Source: an uncultured Roseicyclus sp. (GTDB taxonomy: Bacteria > Pseudomonadota > Alphaproteobacteria > Rhodobacterales > Rhodobacteraceae). From it: a DNA stretch of 64,000 bases. A model generated the notes under the pieces. It did no database searches and was not told the origin of the DNA. It saw only the letters and a list, made by a program, of their open reading frames with translations. Position 1 is the first letter of the stretch. Every line of letters begins with the position of its first letter. Made by a program: the position numbers and the translations under genes. The stretch spans positions 1,090,988-1,154,987 of the forward strand of contig CANLLF010000002.1 of assembly GCA_947491935.1 (NCBI GenBank), read 5' to 3'. Shown one piece after another: positions 35,574 to 44,843 of this stretch.

Positions 35574-35956
35574 GCCGTCTGGCGGGCCTCCTCCAACCAT
35601 TCCTTTGCGCTGGCTTCATTGTCGAATGAGCGGATCTCGTATCCCGGGATCAGCGCGCTCTCGAAGGCCGCGCCGGCCCGGAACAGCTGATTGTGGGTGA
35701 CAAGCGCGCAACGGTCGAGCTGATGCAGCATCGCCATCATCTGCGGCCAATGGCGCAGCTCCACGCCAATCGCGCCCAGACTGGGCCATTCCGCCCCCTA
35801 ATCCACCATCAGCAGATCGCCATGGGCCATCCCGTCCATCTCGGTCGACATCGCCTGCAGCCCGACCTCCATGGTCGTCGCATCCAGCGCCCCCGAAAGC
35901 GCCACACGCAGGGAATTGGGGCCGATGCGTTCCACCGTGAAATGAGCCTCTGACAT
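35570..35956 (-). pseudogene. STAS / SpoIIAA-like domain gene interrupted by an in-frame amber codon
   Basis: From ATG 35956 (GGGAG upstream) the frame reads MSEAHFTVERIGPNSLRVAL and on through HGDLLMVD, then hits TAG at 35798-35800 (codon 53). It continues in the same frame as GAEWPSLGAIGVELRHWPQM to a second stop at 35570. Both halves together make a normal-length (128 codons) SpoIIAA-like STAS protein. In relatives the position of the stop is usually an aromatic residue, as I recall, so one base change (for example TAC to TAG) would explain it. It may be a recent pseudogene, a sequencing error or, less likely, a suppressed codon. Confidence 0.8.
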
Positions 35957-35998
35957 CGTATTTCTCCCGTTGAAGACCTGTGATGCCAGAAGGCTAGT

Positions 35999-36020
35999 AA
36001 GGCGCCTTTGAAGGCGCCTT
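35999..36020 (-). terminator. Hairpin downstream of glutaryl-CoA dehydrogenase gene
   Basis: The palindrome AAGGCGCCTT occurs twice, at 35999-36008 and 36011-36020, separated by TG. The two copies can form a 10-bp stem. It lies just past the dehydrogenase stop on the minus strand, with only a weak T content after it. Confidence 0.5.
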
Positions 36021-36039
36021 GATGCGCGTCAAACCGGCG

Positions 36040-37254
36040 TCAGAAAAACGCCTGCAGCCCGGTTTGCGCCCGGCCCAGGATAAGGGCGTGCACATCGTGC
36101 GTGCCCTCGTAGGTATTGACCGTCTCCAGGTTCTGGGCGTGGCGCATGACGTGGTATTCGGCCATGATCCCGTTGCCCCCGTGCATGTCACGGGCATGGC
36201 GCGCAATCTCGAGCGCCTTGCCGCAATTGTTGCGCTTGATCAGCGAAATCACCTCAGGTGCGCAGCTGCCCTCGTCCATCATTCGGCCGGCGCGCAGGGC
36301 GGCTTGCAGCCCCAATGCGATCTCCGTCTGCATGTCGGCGAGCTTCTTCTGGAACAGCTGGGTTTGCGCCAAGGGTTTGCCGAATTGCACCCGATCCAGC
36401 CCGTATTGCCGCGCCCGGTGCCAGCAATCTTCCGCGGCCCCCATCGTGCCCCAGGCGATGCCATAGCGCGCCCGGTTCAGGCAGCCGAACGGGCCTTTTA
36501 GCCCCTCGACGCCGGGCAGAAGCGCGTCTTCTCCGACCTCGACATTGTCCATGACAATCTCACCGGTCACGCTGGCGCGCAGGCTCAGCTTGCCGCCGAT
36601 TTTGGGCGCGGACAGGCCCTTCATGCCTTTCTCCAGCACAAAGCCCCGGATCTTGCCGCCATGATCTTCCGATTTTGCCCAAACCACGAAGACATCCGCA
36701 ATGGGCGCGTTTGAGATCCACATCTTCGCGCCGTTCAGAACATAGCCGCCGTCGGTCTTCCTTGCGGTGGTTTTCATGCCCGCTGGGTCGCTGCCTGCAT
36801 CTGGTTCCGTCAGGCCAAAGCACCCGATCAGCGTTCCCGCGGCGAGGCCGGGGAGGTATTTCTGGCGCTGCTCTTCGGTGCCATAGGCGTGGATCGGATA
36901 CATCACGAGGCTCGATTGCACCGACATCATGGAGCGATAGCCGCTGTCGACCCGCTCCACCTCCCGCGCGACCAGGCCATAGGTCACGTACCCCGCGCCA
37001 AGGCCGCCATATTCCTCGGGGATTGTCGTGCCCAGAAGGCCCATCTCGCCCATCTGGGCAAAGACCTCGGGCACGACGGTTTCGTTGAGGTAGGCATCGT
37101 TTACCCCGGGCAGCAGCTTGTCCTGCGCGAAGCTGCGCGCGCTGTCCGCGATCATGCGCTCGTCTTCGTGCAGCTGGTCGTTCAGGTGGAACGGATCGGT
37201 CCAGTCGAACGGGGCAAGGGACGGGCCGGTATGGCGGGTTTGACCGTCGGGCAT
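36040..37254 (-). CDS. gcdH: Glutaryl-CoA dehydrogenase (404 aa)
   Basis: An acyl-CoA dehydrogenase with [20 protein letters not shown] (FAD/substrate loop), [18 protein letters not shown] and the C-terminal [16 protein letters not shown] carrying the catalytic glutamate in the GcdH-type context. It converts glutaryl-CoA to crotonyl-CoA in lysine and tryptophan degradation. The ATG at 37254 has a perfect AGGAGG upstream. It is transcribed alone and divergent from the acyl-CoA operon that starts at 37370. Confidence 0.9.
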   Translation of the reverse strand: MPDGQTRHTGPSLAPFDWTDPFHLNDQLHEDERMIADSARSFAQDKLLPGVNDAYLNETVVPEVFAQMGEMGLLGTTIPEEYGGLGAGYVTYGLVAREVERVDSGYRSMMSVQSSLVMYPIHAYGTEEQRQKYLPGLAAGTLIGCFGLTEPDAGSDPAGMKTTARKTDGGYVLNGAKMWISNAPIADVFVVWAKSEDHGGKIRGFVLEKGMKGLSAPKIGGKLSLRASVTGEIVMDNVEVGEDALLPGVEGLKGPFGCLNRARYGIAWGTMGAAEDCWHRARQYGLDRVQFGKPLAQTQLFQKKLADMQTEIALGLQAALRAGRMMDEGSCAPEVISLIKRNNCGKALEIARHARDMHGGNGIMAEYHVMRHAQNLETVNTYEGTHDVHALILGRAQTGLQAFF

Positions 37255-37369
37255 GGGAACCTCCTGTTGGCTTTGGGCAATTTGGGCGCGCGGGCGCGCC
37301 TTGGCAAGGGTGGTGGCTTGCCGCGCCCCGGCGGGCAGGTTAGCGTTCCGAAGCGGGGAGGCGTGCAGC

Positions 37370-38350
37370 GTGTCAGGACGGGAATTACCAAATATTTTGA
37401 AAGGTTTGCGCCTACCTGTTGTCGGCAGCCCGATGTTCATTGTGTCCGGCCCGGACCTGGTGATTGCGCAATGCTGTGCGGGAATCATCGGCTCGTTTCC
37501 CGCCCTGAACGCCCGCGAGGCCGAGGGCGACACGGTGATGTTGGAGCTCTGGTTGCAGCGGATTACCGAGGCGCTGGATGCCTGGAATCAGGCCAATCCC
37601 GATCGGCCCGCCGCGCCTTTTGCCGTGAACCAGATCGTCCATCGCTCCAACGGCAGGCTGCAACGGGATCTTGAGATTTGCGCGAAATGGAAGGTGCCGA
37701 TCTGGATCACCTCGCTTGGCGCGCGGGTCGAAGTGAACGAGGCCGCGCATTCCTGTGGTGGTATCGCCTTGCATGACGTGATCAACAACACCTTTGCGCG
37801 GAAGGCGATCTCCAAAGGCGCGGATGGCCTGATTGCTGTGGCTGCCGGGGCCGGGGGCCATGCAGGCCCGCAATCGCCCTTCGCACTGGTGCAGGAGATC
37901 CGGGACTGGTTCGACGGCCCGCTCTTGCTGAGCGGCTCCATCGCCACCGGCGGCGCGGTTCTGGCGGCACAGGCCATGGGGGCGGATCTGGCCTATATCG
38001 GCTCCCCCTTCATCGCCACGGAAGAGGCCAATGCCGTGGCGAACTACAAGCAGATGATTGTCGATGGCGGCGCGGAAGACATCGTGACGTCTTCATTGTT
38101 TACAGGGGTTTCCGGCAATTACCTAAAGCCGTCCATCGCCGCCGCCGGGATGGATCCGGACACGTTGGATAGCGCTGATGCAACGTCGATGAACTTTGCC
38201 GGTGGGTCATCGAAACCCAAGGCATGGAGCGCGATTTGGGGGTCCGGCCAAGGCATCGGTGCGGTGAAGGCGGTAGAGCCCGTGGCCGCCTTGGTCGACC
38301 GGTTGGAGCGGGAATATGTGGCGGCACGCGCCGCGATTGGGGGAAAGTGA
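37370..38350 (+). CDS. Nitronate monooxygenase family protein (326 aa)
   Basis: An FMN-dependent TIM barrel of the 2-nitropropane dioxygenase group: [20 protein letters not shown] at the start, [19 protein letters not shown] for the flavin site, and [20 protein letters not shown] and [13 protein letters not shown] for phosphate binding. I use the GTG at 37370 because GGGGAGG sits 8 bp upstream; the frame extends further 5' without similarity. Its stop overlaps the start of the acyl-CoA dehydrogenase gene (TGATG). Placed with acyl-CoA genes it may act on an unsaturated or nitro fatty acid; this is inference. Confidence 0.88.
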   Translation: MSGRELPNILKGLRLPVVGSPMFIVSGPDLVIAQCCAGIIGSFPALNAREAEGDTVMLELWLQRITEALDAWNQANPDRPAAPFAVNQIVHRSNGRLQRDLEICAKWKVPIWITSLGARVEVNEAAHSCGGIALHDVINNTFARKAISKGADGLIAVAAGAGGHAGPQSPFALVQEIRDWFDGPLLLSGSIATGGAVLAAQAMGADLAYIGSPFIATEEANAVANYKQMIVDGGAEDIVTSSLFTGVSGNYLKPSIAAAGMDPDTLDSADATSMNFAGGSSKPKAWSAIWGSGQGIGAVKAVEPVAALVDRLEREYVAARAAIGGK

Positions 38351-39585
38351 TGGATCTGGGTGTTTCAGATCGAGTGAAACCATTGGTGGAGGCCGTGCGC
38401 CGCATGGTGCGCGACGATATTGCACCCCTGGACGCGGAGTACCACGCGGAGGTCGGGCGGCATCCATCCGGCGACCGGTTCGCTATGACGGATCGGCAAG
38501 TGGAGATCCTTACATCCCTGAAAGGCAAGGCAAAAGAGGCCGAGCTTTGGAACTTCTGGCTGACCGATTCCGACAAGGGTTATGGCTTGTCGACGGTAGA
38601 ATATGCCTATCTGGCGGAAGAGATGGGGGCCGTTTCCATCGCGCCTGAGATCTTCAACTGCAACGCGCCCGATACCGGCAACATGGAGGTGTTGGAGCGC
38701 TATGGGACGGACGCGCAACGCGCGCGCTGGCTGCCGGATTTGATGGAGGGCAAAACGCGGTCCGCATATCTGATGACAGAGCCTGATGTCGCGTCGTCCG
38801 ATGCGACCCAGATTTCGCTAAAATGCGAACGACAGGGTGAAGATTGGATCCTAAACGGCGAGAAATACTGGGCAACCGGCGCCGGTGATCCGCGCTGTGC
38901 CCTCTACATTGTGATGGCGTGCACCGATCCCGACGGGCCGAAACACGCGCGGCATACGATGTTGCTGGTGCAATCGGACGCGCCGGGGATCGAGAAGCTG
39001 CGCCCTATGGAGGTGTTCGGCCATGATGACGCCCCCCATGGGCACATGCATATCCGGTTTACCGATGTGCGGGTGGGGCGTGATGCGGTTGTATTGGGCG
39101 AGGGGCGCGGCTTCGAAGTGGCGCAGGGGCGCCTCGGGCCGGGGCGCATTCACCATTGCATGCGCGCCATCGGGCGAGCCGAATATGCCCTTGAATTGAT
39201 GGTGAAACGGGGCCTCGCTCGCGAGGCATTCGGTAAACGCCTGGTCGATCTGGGCGCGAATTACGACATCATCGCCAATGCCCGCATCGAGATCGAGATG
39301 ACGCGCCTATTGTGCCTGAAAGCGGCGTGGATGATGGACCATGCCGGTGTGCGTGCGGCACAGCCATGGATCTCCAAGGTGAAGGTGCAGGCCCCGTTGA
39401 TGGCCCTTAAGGTCGTGGACGAAGCGATGCAAATGTATGGCGCCACGGGTCTGAGCCAGGACACGCCCTTGGCGCGGCTTTGGGCGGATCTGCGGACGCT
39501 GCGGCTGGCCGACGGGCCGGATGCCGTGCATCGGCGGCAGGTCGCGCGCACCGAGTTGCGCAAGTATTCCAACGACGCGCCATGA
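38350..39585 (+). CDS. Acyl-CoA dehydrogenase (411 aa)
   Basis: Typical acyl-CoA dehydrogenase motifs: AYLMTEPDVASSDATQI, WILNGEKYWATGAGDPRC, QGRLGPGRIHHCMRAIGRAE and MQMYGATGLSQDTPLARLWA. The subgroup, with a phosphotransferase gene next to it, resembles the two halves of mammalian ACAD10/ACAD11, which act on 4-hydroxy or long-chain acyl-CoAs after phosphorylation. The gene overlaps both neighbours by one to four bases. Confidence 0.9.
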   Translation: MDLGVSDRVKPLVEAVRRMVRDDIAPLDAEYHAEVGRHPSGDRFAMTDRQVEILTSLKGKAKEAELWNFWLTDSDKGYGLSTVEYAYLAEEMGAVSIAPEIFNCNAPDTGNMEVLERYGTDAQRARWLPDLMEGKTRSAYLMTEPDVASSDATQISLKCERQGEDWILNGEKYWATGAGDPRCALYIVMACTDPDGPKHARHTMLLVQSDAPGIEKLRPMEVFGHDDAPHGHMHIRFTDVRVGRDAVVLGEGRGFEVAQGRLGPGRIHHCMRAIGRAEYALELMVKRGLAREAFGKRLVDLGANYDIIANARIEIEMTRLLCLKAAWMMDHAGVRAAQPWISKVKVQAPLMALKVVDEAMQMYGATGLSQDTPLARLWADLRTLRLADGPDAVHRRQVARTELRKYSNDAP

Positions 39586-40589
39586 GCCTGGATCTTGACC
39601 GTCTGACTCCCTGGTTGGAGGTGAATGTCGGGTGGCAAGGCCCTGTTGCCATGACCAAAATTCAGGGCGGGCAATCGAACCCGACCTATCTGTTGGAGGG
39701 CGGCGGGCGCAGGCTTGTTTTACGCCGAAAACCGCCGGGCAAGTTGCTGAAATCGGCCCACGCTGTTGATAGGGAGTTTCGGGTGCAGCGCGCGCTGGCG
39801 GACAGCGCCGTGCCTGTGGCGCAGATGCTGGCCCTTTGTGAGGACGACGATGTCATCGGTTCGAGTTTCTATGTGATGGACCATGTCGCCGGGCGTACCT
39901 TCGACGATCCGCGCCTCGACGAGCTGCCGTTGGATGAGAGGTCCAGTTATATCAATGAGATGGGGCGCGTTCTTGCAGCGGTGCATCAAGTTGATCTTGA
40001 GGCGACCGGCCTCTCCGATTACGGCCCGACCGGCAATTATTTCCGCCGCCAGATTGATCGCTGGTCGGGCCAGTACCGCGCCAGCGAAACCGACAAGATC
40101 GAGACGATGGACTGGCTGATCATCGCGCTGGATCGGGCCTGTCCGGACGATGACGGCCGGGTGGCGCTGGTCCATGGCGATTATCGGATCGACAACCTGA
40201 TGTTTGCCTCGGATCGGCCTGAAATCCTTGCGGTGCTGGATTGGGAATTGTCGACGCTTGGACACCCGTTTGCCGATCTCGCCGCAGTGATCATGCAATG
40301 GCAGATGCCGCCGGGGGACCAGGGGCGCGGCCTGCGCGGCATCGACCGGATGGCTCAGGGGCTCCCGAGCGACGCGGACTTCGTGGCGGCCTATTGTGCG
40401 CGCATGGGACTGAAGAAAATTGACAATTTTGGGTTCTACGTTGCGTTTTGCTTCTTTCGGATGGGGGCGATTTTGCAAGGGGTGATGAAACGCGCGCTGG
40501 ACGGCAACGCGTCCGACCCCGAGCGCGGCCTGCGGCTCGGGGCCTTTGTTCCGCTCTATGCCGAGGCGGGTCTGGAGGCGTTGGGATGA
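39582..40589 (+). CDS. APH-type phosphotransferase, ACAD10/11 kinase-like (335 aa)
   Basis: The aminoglycoside-phosphotransferase fold: KIQGGQSNPTYLL and LVLRRKP for the nucleotide loop and lysine, LVHGDYRIDNLMF for the catalytic loop (HGDxxxxN), and VLDWELSTLGHPFADLA for metal binding. Its partner acyl-CoA dehydrogenase is directly upstream, overlapping by ATGA. In mammals the fused ACAD10/11 kinase domain phosphorylates 4-hydroxyacyl-CoA; the same step is inferred here. Confidence 0.88.
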   Translation: MSLDLDRLTPWLEVNVGWQGPVAMTKIQGGQSNPTYLLEGGGRRLVLRRKPPGKLLKSAHAVDREFRVQRALADSAVPVAQMLALCEDDDVIGSSFYVMDHVAGRTFDDPRLDELPLDERSSYINEMGRVLAAVHQVDLEATGLSDYGPTGNYFRRQIDRWSGQYRASETDKIETMDWLIIALDRACPDDDGRVALVHGDYRIDNLMFASDRPEILAVLDWELSTLGHPFADLAAVIMQWQMPPGDQGRGLRGIDRMAQGLPSDADFVAAYCARMGLKKIDNFGFYVAFCFFRMGAILQGVMKRALDGNASDPERGLRLGAFVPLYAEAGLEALG

Positions 40590-40981
40590 GCGGTTTGGAC
40601 CCCCGGCTGAAAGAATCCGCCTATCCGTTGGAATCGCATCTGGGATATGTCTTGACGGAATGGTCCAAGGATATCGCGGTGGTGGAAATGCCGTTGGCGG
40701 ATCATGTGAAGAACCGGCAAGGTCTGCCCCATGGCGGTATCCACGCAACGCTTCTGGATACGGCGATGGGATATGCCGGTTGCTTCACAGGCGATCCGGA
40801 CAACGCGCAGATGTCCCTGACCGTCAATTACCTGTCCCGACCCAAGGGGAGCCGTCTGATCGCCACCGCGCGGCGCACTGGTGGGGGCCGTTCGACATTC
40901 TTTGCCGAAGGTGAGGTGTGCGACGAGACGGGAGAACTCATAGCAAGCGGGACTGGCGTATTTCGGTACAGAAAAGGATGA
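40586..40981 (+). CDS. PaaI family hotdog thioesterase (131 aa)
   Basis: The hotdog thioesterase motif KNRQGLPHGGIHATLLDTAM (HGG followed by the central helix) and SLTVNYLSRPKGSRLIATAR are clear. It hydrolyses acyl-CoA esters, probably clearing intermediates of the pathway encoded upstream. Last gene of the overlapping operon 37370-40981; the start overlaps the kinase stop by ATGA. Confidence 0.88.
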   Translation: MSGLDPRLKESAYPLESHLGYVLTEWSKDIAVVEMPLADHVKNRQGLPHGGIHATLLDTAMGYAGCFTGDPDNAQMSLTVNYLSRPKGSRLIATARRTGGGRSTFFAEGEVCDETGELIASGTGVFRYRKG

Positions 40982-41100
40982 GTTATCCACAAGTAGGTTA
41001 TCGATCTCTTAATCTTCTACAACCGGTTCTCTACAAAATCTGTCACCTTGGCGCGTAAATCACGCCTCGTTGTTTACAATTTACAACATCCTTCCACATA

Positions 41101-42285
41101 TCACGTTAACGTCTCCAGAATATCCGGAATCCGAGCTTTGAAACGGAAGAAACCGTGAGTGGCATGGGGCCAAGCTGCGGCATCCCAAGGCCGAATCCGC
41201 TGAACAAGGCTGATATCGTCAGCCTCCAATGTCTTTCGCAACCGCCTCAGGGCCGAGGCCGTGGGGCCGACCGGGGCATACGGGGTCACGACCTGTTCCA
41301 ATCCCATCTCCTGGGCCCAGGTTGCGATGATATCGGGCGTTGCGGAGCATGGTCCCGCATCGCCCATCCGGCCACGCCATCGTGCTCGCGCGTCGTCCAA
41401 CGCGCCCTCCGCGAAGCGCGCCACATTGGGTGCCACGGGGCGGCGGGAGCGACCACCGGTTGCCACAAGAGCCGCGTGGGCCACCGGCCCTTCGATCTGG
41501 TCCAAAAGAAAGCCGGGCGACAGATCGTCTTCATGTAGCAAGACGCCGGTACGCAGGCCCGGTTGAACCTCATCGCCGATGGGTGGATCACGCCGCGCCG
41601 GGTGAGGCGGGCCGGACAACGGCTCGGCTTGGGTATTCAGCCGCCATTCCGGATTGTGGCGCCCCTCTGTATATTTCGAAATGTTGGAGGCGCGGGCGAT
41701 GTAGTGCTTGCCCTTGGTTTGCAACCCGGCCACCCATCGCCAACTGAGCGTGTTGGATGCGGGATCGCCGTCCAGCAAATGCCGCAGGAAGAAATCCGCG
41801 CCGGCCTGCCAAGGTAAGCGAAGGGTGAAAATCCAGATCGAGGCAAACCACATGCGGGCGTGGTTGTGCAGATACCCGGTTTCCACCAGCTCGGCGGCCC
41901 AGTCGTTGAACGCGGCGATATCGGTCTGCCCCGCCTCGGCCTCCGCGAGCCCGGGAACGTCATCAAGCCCGTCCAGATCCCTGAGGTAATCCGCCCAGAT
42001 CTGCGGCCGGAGTTCCAGCCAGCCCTTCCAATAGGTTCGCCAGCACACTTCCTGTACGAATTTCTCGGCCGTAGATGGCGAGAACCGCCCGAGCACCGCC
42101 CGCAAAACCTCCTCCTCGGTCAGCAGGCGATGCCGCAAGTAAGGTGATAACTGCGAGACATGGGGATGCTCCTGATCGGGCAGGTCATAATTGCGTTTGG
42201 CCGCATAGTCGCGCCCGGCCTTGGGCAAAAAGGCCGACAAACGCTCTAGTGCCGCGGTGCGTGTTGGGGGAAAGCCTTTGTTCAT
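41101..42285 (-). CDS. Photolyase/cryptochrome-like FAD-binding protein, unusual domain order (394 aa)
   Basis: The photolyase FAD-binding domain begins near residue 45 (LSPYLRHRLLTEEEVLRAVL) and includes GYLHNHARMWFASIWIFTLR and LLDGDPASNTLSWRWVAG, then ASNISKYTEGR. The usual N-terminal alpha/beta antenna domain is missing. Instead about 150 residues follow the FAD domain (LLHEDDLSP..., IIATWAQEMGLEQVV, HGFFRFKARIPDIL) that loosely resemble that alpha/beta domain. This could be a permuted or rearranged photolyase-like protein. Whether it repairs DNA or acts as a photoreceptor is not known. Confidence 0.75.
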   Translation of the reverse strand: MNKGFPPTRTAALERLSAFLPKAGRDYAAKRNYDLPDQEHPHVSQLSPYLRHRLLTEEEVLRAVLGRFSPSTAEKFVQEVCWRTYWKGWLELRPQIWADYLRDLDGLDDVPGLAEAEAGQTDIAAFNDWAAELVETGYLHNHARMWFASIWIFTLRLPWQAGADFFLRHLLDGDPASNTLSWRWVAGLQTKGKHYIARASNISKYTEGRHNPEWRLNTQAEPLSGPPHPARRDPPIGDEVQPGLRTGVLLHEDDLSPGFLLDQIEGPVAHAALVATGGRSRRPVAPNVARFAEGALDDARARWRGRMGDAGPCSATPDIIATWAQEMGLEQVVTPYAPVGPTASALRRLRKTLEADDISLVQRIRPWDAAAWPHATHGFFRFKARIPDILETLT

Positions 42286-42410
42286 CTTGCGCGAGGTATT
42301 GTGCCGCCTGAAACCGTCAACCCGTGAGAATTCGACGGGGCGTGCCCTTGCAGCCCCCCGGGGCCAGACATAAGACTCAGGGGCAACGCTGAATTCGAGA
42401 GGCAGGCCCG

Positions 42411-43031
42411 ATGCAAGATCCCGCAGAATTTTTCACGAACAACCTGGTGCCCATGGTCGTCGAACAGACGAGCCGGGGGGAGCGGGCCTACGATATTTTT
42501 TCGCGCCTCCTGAAGGAGCGGATCATTTTCATCAACGGCCCGGTCCACAGCGGCATGAGCCACCTGGTGGTGGCGCAGCTGTTGCACCTCGAGGCTGAAA
42601 ACCCGTCCAAGGAAATCAGCCTGTACGTCAATTCCCCCGGTGGTGAGGTTTCCGCAGGCCTGTCGATCTACGACACCATGCAGTACATCCGCCCCAAGGT
42701 CAGCACGCTGGTATGCGGCATGGCGGCCTCCATGGGGTCTGTGATTGCCGTTGGTGGCGAAAAGGGGATGCGGTTTGCCCTTCCCAACGCCGAATTCATG
42801 GTCCACCAACCCTCGGGCGGGTCGCAGGGCATGGCGGCAGATATCCTGATCTCGGCCAAACACATCGAATTGACCCGCGAGCGGCTCTATAAACTATATG
42901 TTAAGCACACTGGGCAAGAGTACGACATCGTTGAGCGGGCCCTTGACCGCGATACGTGGATGACCCCGCAAGAAGCCCTCGATTGGGGACATGTCGACGA
43001 GATCGTCGAAAGCCGTGGCGACGCAGAGTGA
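42411..43031 (+). CDS. clpP: ATP-dependent Clp protease proteolytic subunit (206 aa)
   Basis: The ClpP catalytic triad is present: Ser in [11 protein letters not shown], His in [13 protein letters not shown], and Asp in [12 protein letters not shown]. The handle helix [20 protein letters not shown] is typical. It forms the two-ring barrel peptidase that works with ClpX, encoded 157 bp downstream. The short N-terminal propeptide region is normal for alphaproteobacteria. Confidence 0.95.
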   Translation: MQDPAEFFTNNLVPMVVEQTSRGERAYDIFSRLLKERIIFINGPVHSGMSHLVVAQLLHLEAENPSKEISLYVNSPGGEVSAGLSIYDTMQYIRPKVSTLVCGMAASMGSVIAVGGEKGMRFALPNAEFMVHQPSGGSQGMAADILISAKHIELTRERLYKLYVKHTGQEYDIVERALDRDTWMTPQEALDWGHVDEIVESRGDAE

Positions 43032-43039
43032 TGATGCAG

Positions 43040-43064
43040 CACGGCCCCACCTGACGGGGCCGTG
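43040..43064 (+). terminator. Stem-loop after clpP
   Basis: CACGGCCCC (43040-43048) pairs with GGGGCCGTG (43056-43064) around a 7-nt loop, 8 bp after the clpP stop. No T-run follows, so it may be a weak terminator or an mRNA-end stabiliser between clpP and clpX. Confidence 0.5.
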
Positions 43065-43188
43065 ATCCTGCCTCGGGAATTTGCGATTGTGACCCGGGCA
43101 GGGGTCAATTAGGCTGAAGGAAATCCGGGCCGGTATCCGGCCCCCGGCGTGCCATTACGCATCGTCGGGCGCGCGTGAGGAAGACGAT

Positions 43189-44457
43189 ATGGCAAGTAAT
43201 TCCGGCAGCGATTCCAAGAATACGCTCTACTGTTCGTTCTGCGGCAAAAGCCAGCATGAGGTCCGCAAATTGATCGCGGGCCCGACGGTGTTCATCTGTG
43301 ATGAATGCGTCGAATTGTGCATGGATATCATCCGGGAAGAAACCAAATCTTCCGGTCTGAAAAGCGGCGAAGACGGCGTGCCGACCCCGCAGGAAATCTG
43401 CAGCGTGCTGGACGACTACGTGATCGGCCAGGCCCACGCCAAGCGGGTTCTGTCCGTGGCCGTCCACAACCACTACAAGCGCCTAAACCATTCCGGAAAA
43501 TCCGAGATCGAGCTGGCGAAGTCGAACATCCTGCTGATCGGCCCAACGGGCTGTGGCAAGACGCTTCTGGCTCAGACATTGGCGCGCATTCTGGATGTGC
43601 CGTTCACGATGGCCGATGCCACGACCCTCACCGAGGCGGGCTATGTGGGTGAGGATGTCGAAAACATCATCCTCAAGCTTCTCCAGGCATCGGAATACAA
43701 CGTCGACCGTGCGCAGCGTGGCATCGTCTATATCGACGAGGTCGACAAGATCACGCGCAAGTCCGACAACCCGTCGATCACCCGCGATGTGTCCGGTGAA
43801 GGGGTGCAGCAGGCGCTTCTGAAGATCATGGAAGGCACGGTCGCTTCGGTGCCGCCGCAGGGCGGGCGCAAGCATCCACAACAGGAATTCCTGCAGGTCG
43901 ACACGACGAACATCCTGTTCATCTGCGGCGGGGCCTTTGCGGGCCTCGACAAGATCATCGCGCAGCGAGGCAAGGGCTCGGCCATGGGCTTTGGCGCCGA
44001 TGTTCGGGATCCGGAAAGCAAATCGGTGGGCGAGTATTTCAAGGATCTGGAGCCTGAGGATCTGCTGAAATTCGGCCTGATCCCCGAATTCGTGGGCCGC
44101 TTGCCGGTGATCGCGACGCTGGAAGACCTCGATGAAGACGCGCTTGTCACCATCCTGACGGCTCCGAAAAATGCGCTGGTCAAACAGTACCAGCGTCTGT
44201 TCGAACTGGAAGATGTGAAGCTGACCTTCACGGAGGACGCGCTGAGTGCGATTGCCAAACGCGCCATCCAGCGCAAGACCGGCGCACGTGGCTTGCGGTC
44301 GATCATGGAAGACATCTTGCTTGATACGATGTTCGATATGCCAGGGGCTGACAGCGTGGAAGAGGTTGTGGTGAATGAAGAGGCGGTCTCCTCCGAGGCG
44401 CAGCCCCTGATGATCCACGCGGAGCGCAAGAAGGAAGAGCCTGCGAGCGCGGGATGA
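43189..44457 (+). CDS. clpX: Clp protease ATP-binding subunit ClpX (422 aa)
   Basis: The N-terminal C4 zinc-binding domain ([23 protein letters not shown]) is followed by the AAA+ domain with [15 protein letters not shown] (Walker A), [10 protein letters not shown] (Walker B), the pore loop [10 protein letters not shown], the sensor [13 protein letters not shown] and [15 protein letters not shown]. All standard for a hexameric unfoldase feeding ClpP. The stop overlaps the start of the RidA gene by four bases (ATGA). Confidence 0.96.
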   Translation: MASNSGSDSKNTLYCSFCGKSQHEVRKLIAGPTVFICDECVELCMDIIREETKSSGLKSGEDGVPTPQEICSVLDDYVIGQAHAKRVLSVAVHNHYKRLNHSGKSEIELAKSNILLIGPTGCGKTLLAQTLARILDVPFTMADATTLTEAGYVGEDVENIILKLLQASEYNVDRAQRGIVYIDEVDKITRKSDNPSITRDVSGEGVQQALLKIMEGTVASVPPQGGRKHPQQEFLQVDTTNILFICGGAFAGLDKIIAQRGKGSAMGFGADVRDPESKSVGEYFKDLEPEDLLKFGLIPEFVGRLPVIATLEDLDEDALVTILTAPKNALVKQYQRLFELEDVKLTFTEDALSAIAKRAIQRKTGARGLRSIMEDILLDTMFDMPGADSVEEVVVNEEAVSSEAQPLMIHAERKKEEPASAG

Positions 44458-44837
44458 TCCGACGCATCGGTTCTGGCAGTGCCTTTGAAGAGACGGCGGG
44501 CTATTGCCGGGCCGTCGTGGCCAACAACATGGTCTTCGTTGCCGGCACCTGTGCGCAGGGTGACGAGATCCCGACGGACACGAAAAGCCAATGCGCCTCG
44601 GCGCTCGCCGTGATCGACAAGGCGCTTCAGGAGGCAGGCACCGATTCTACCCATGTCGTGCGTGTCGTGTACTACCTGACGGATATTCGCGACTTCGACG
44701 AGTGTCTGCCTGTCATCAAGGCGACCTTCGGGAGCAACCCACCTGCGGGAACAATCGTCGAGGCGAAGCTGATCGACCCTGCGGATCGGATCGAAATCGA
44801 GGTAACGGCCGTATTGCCGGATGGATCCCGGCGCTGA
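44454..44837 (+). CDS. RidA/YjgF family protein lacking the catalytic arginine (127 aa)
   Basis: The Rid fold is clear: [63 protein letters not shown]. The arginine that binds the imine substrate in RidA (PARTTV-type segment) is replaced by Gly99 here (PPAGTIV). It therefore belongs to a Rid subgroup without the canonical 2-iminobutanoate deaminase residue. The gene is translationally coupled to clpX, an uncommon pairing that hints at a proteostasis-related role; this is inference. Confidence 0.85.
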   Translation: MIRRIGSGSAFEETAGYCRAVVANNMVFVAGTCAQGDEIPTDTKSQCASALAVIDKALQEAGTDSTHVVRVVYYLTDIRDFDECLPVIKATFGSNPPAGTIVEAKLIDPADRIEIEVTAVLPDGSRR

Positions 44838-44843
44838 TTGAGC

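Noticed and set aside
40983..40991. Perfect DnaA-box-like TTATCCACA just after the thioesterase gene
   Set aside because: Only one copy, in a 119-bp gap with no other origin features (no box cluster, no dnaA or parAB nearby).
42348..42376. Possible promoter upstream of clpP (TTGCAG with TAAGAC at 17 bp)
   Set aside because: Weak match at the -10 element and no clear heat-shock sigma consensus; not strong enough to list as a feature.
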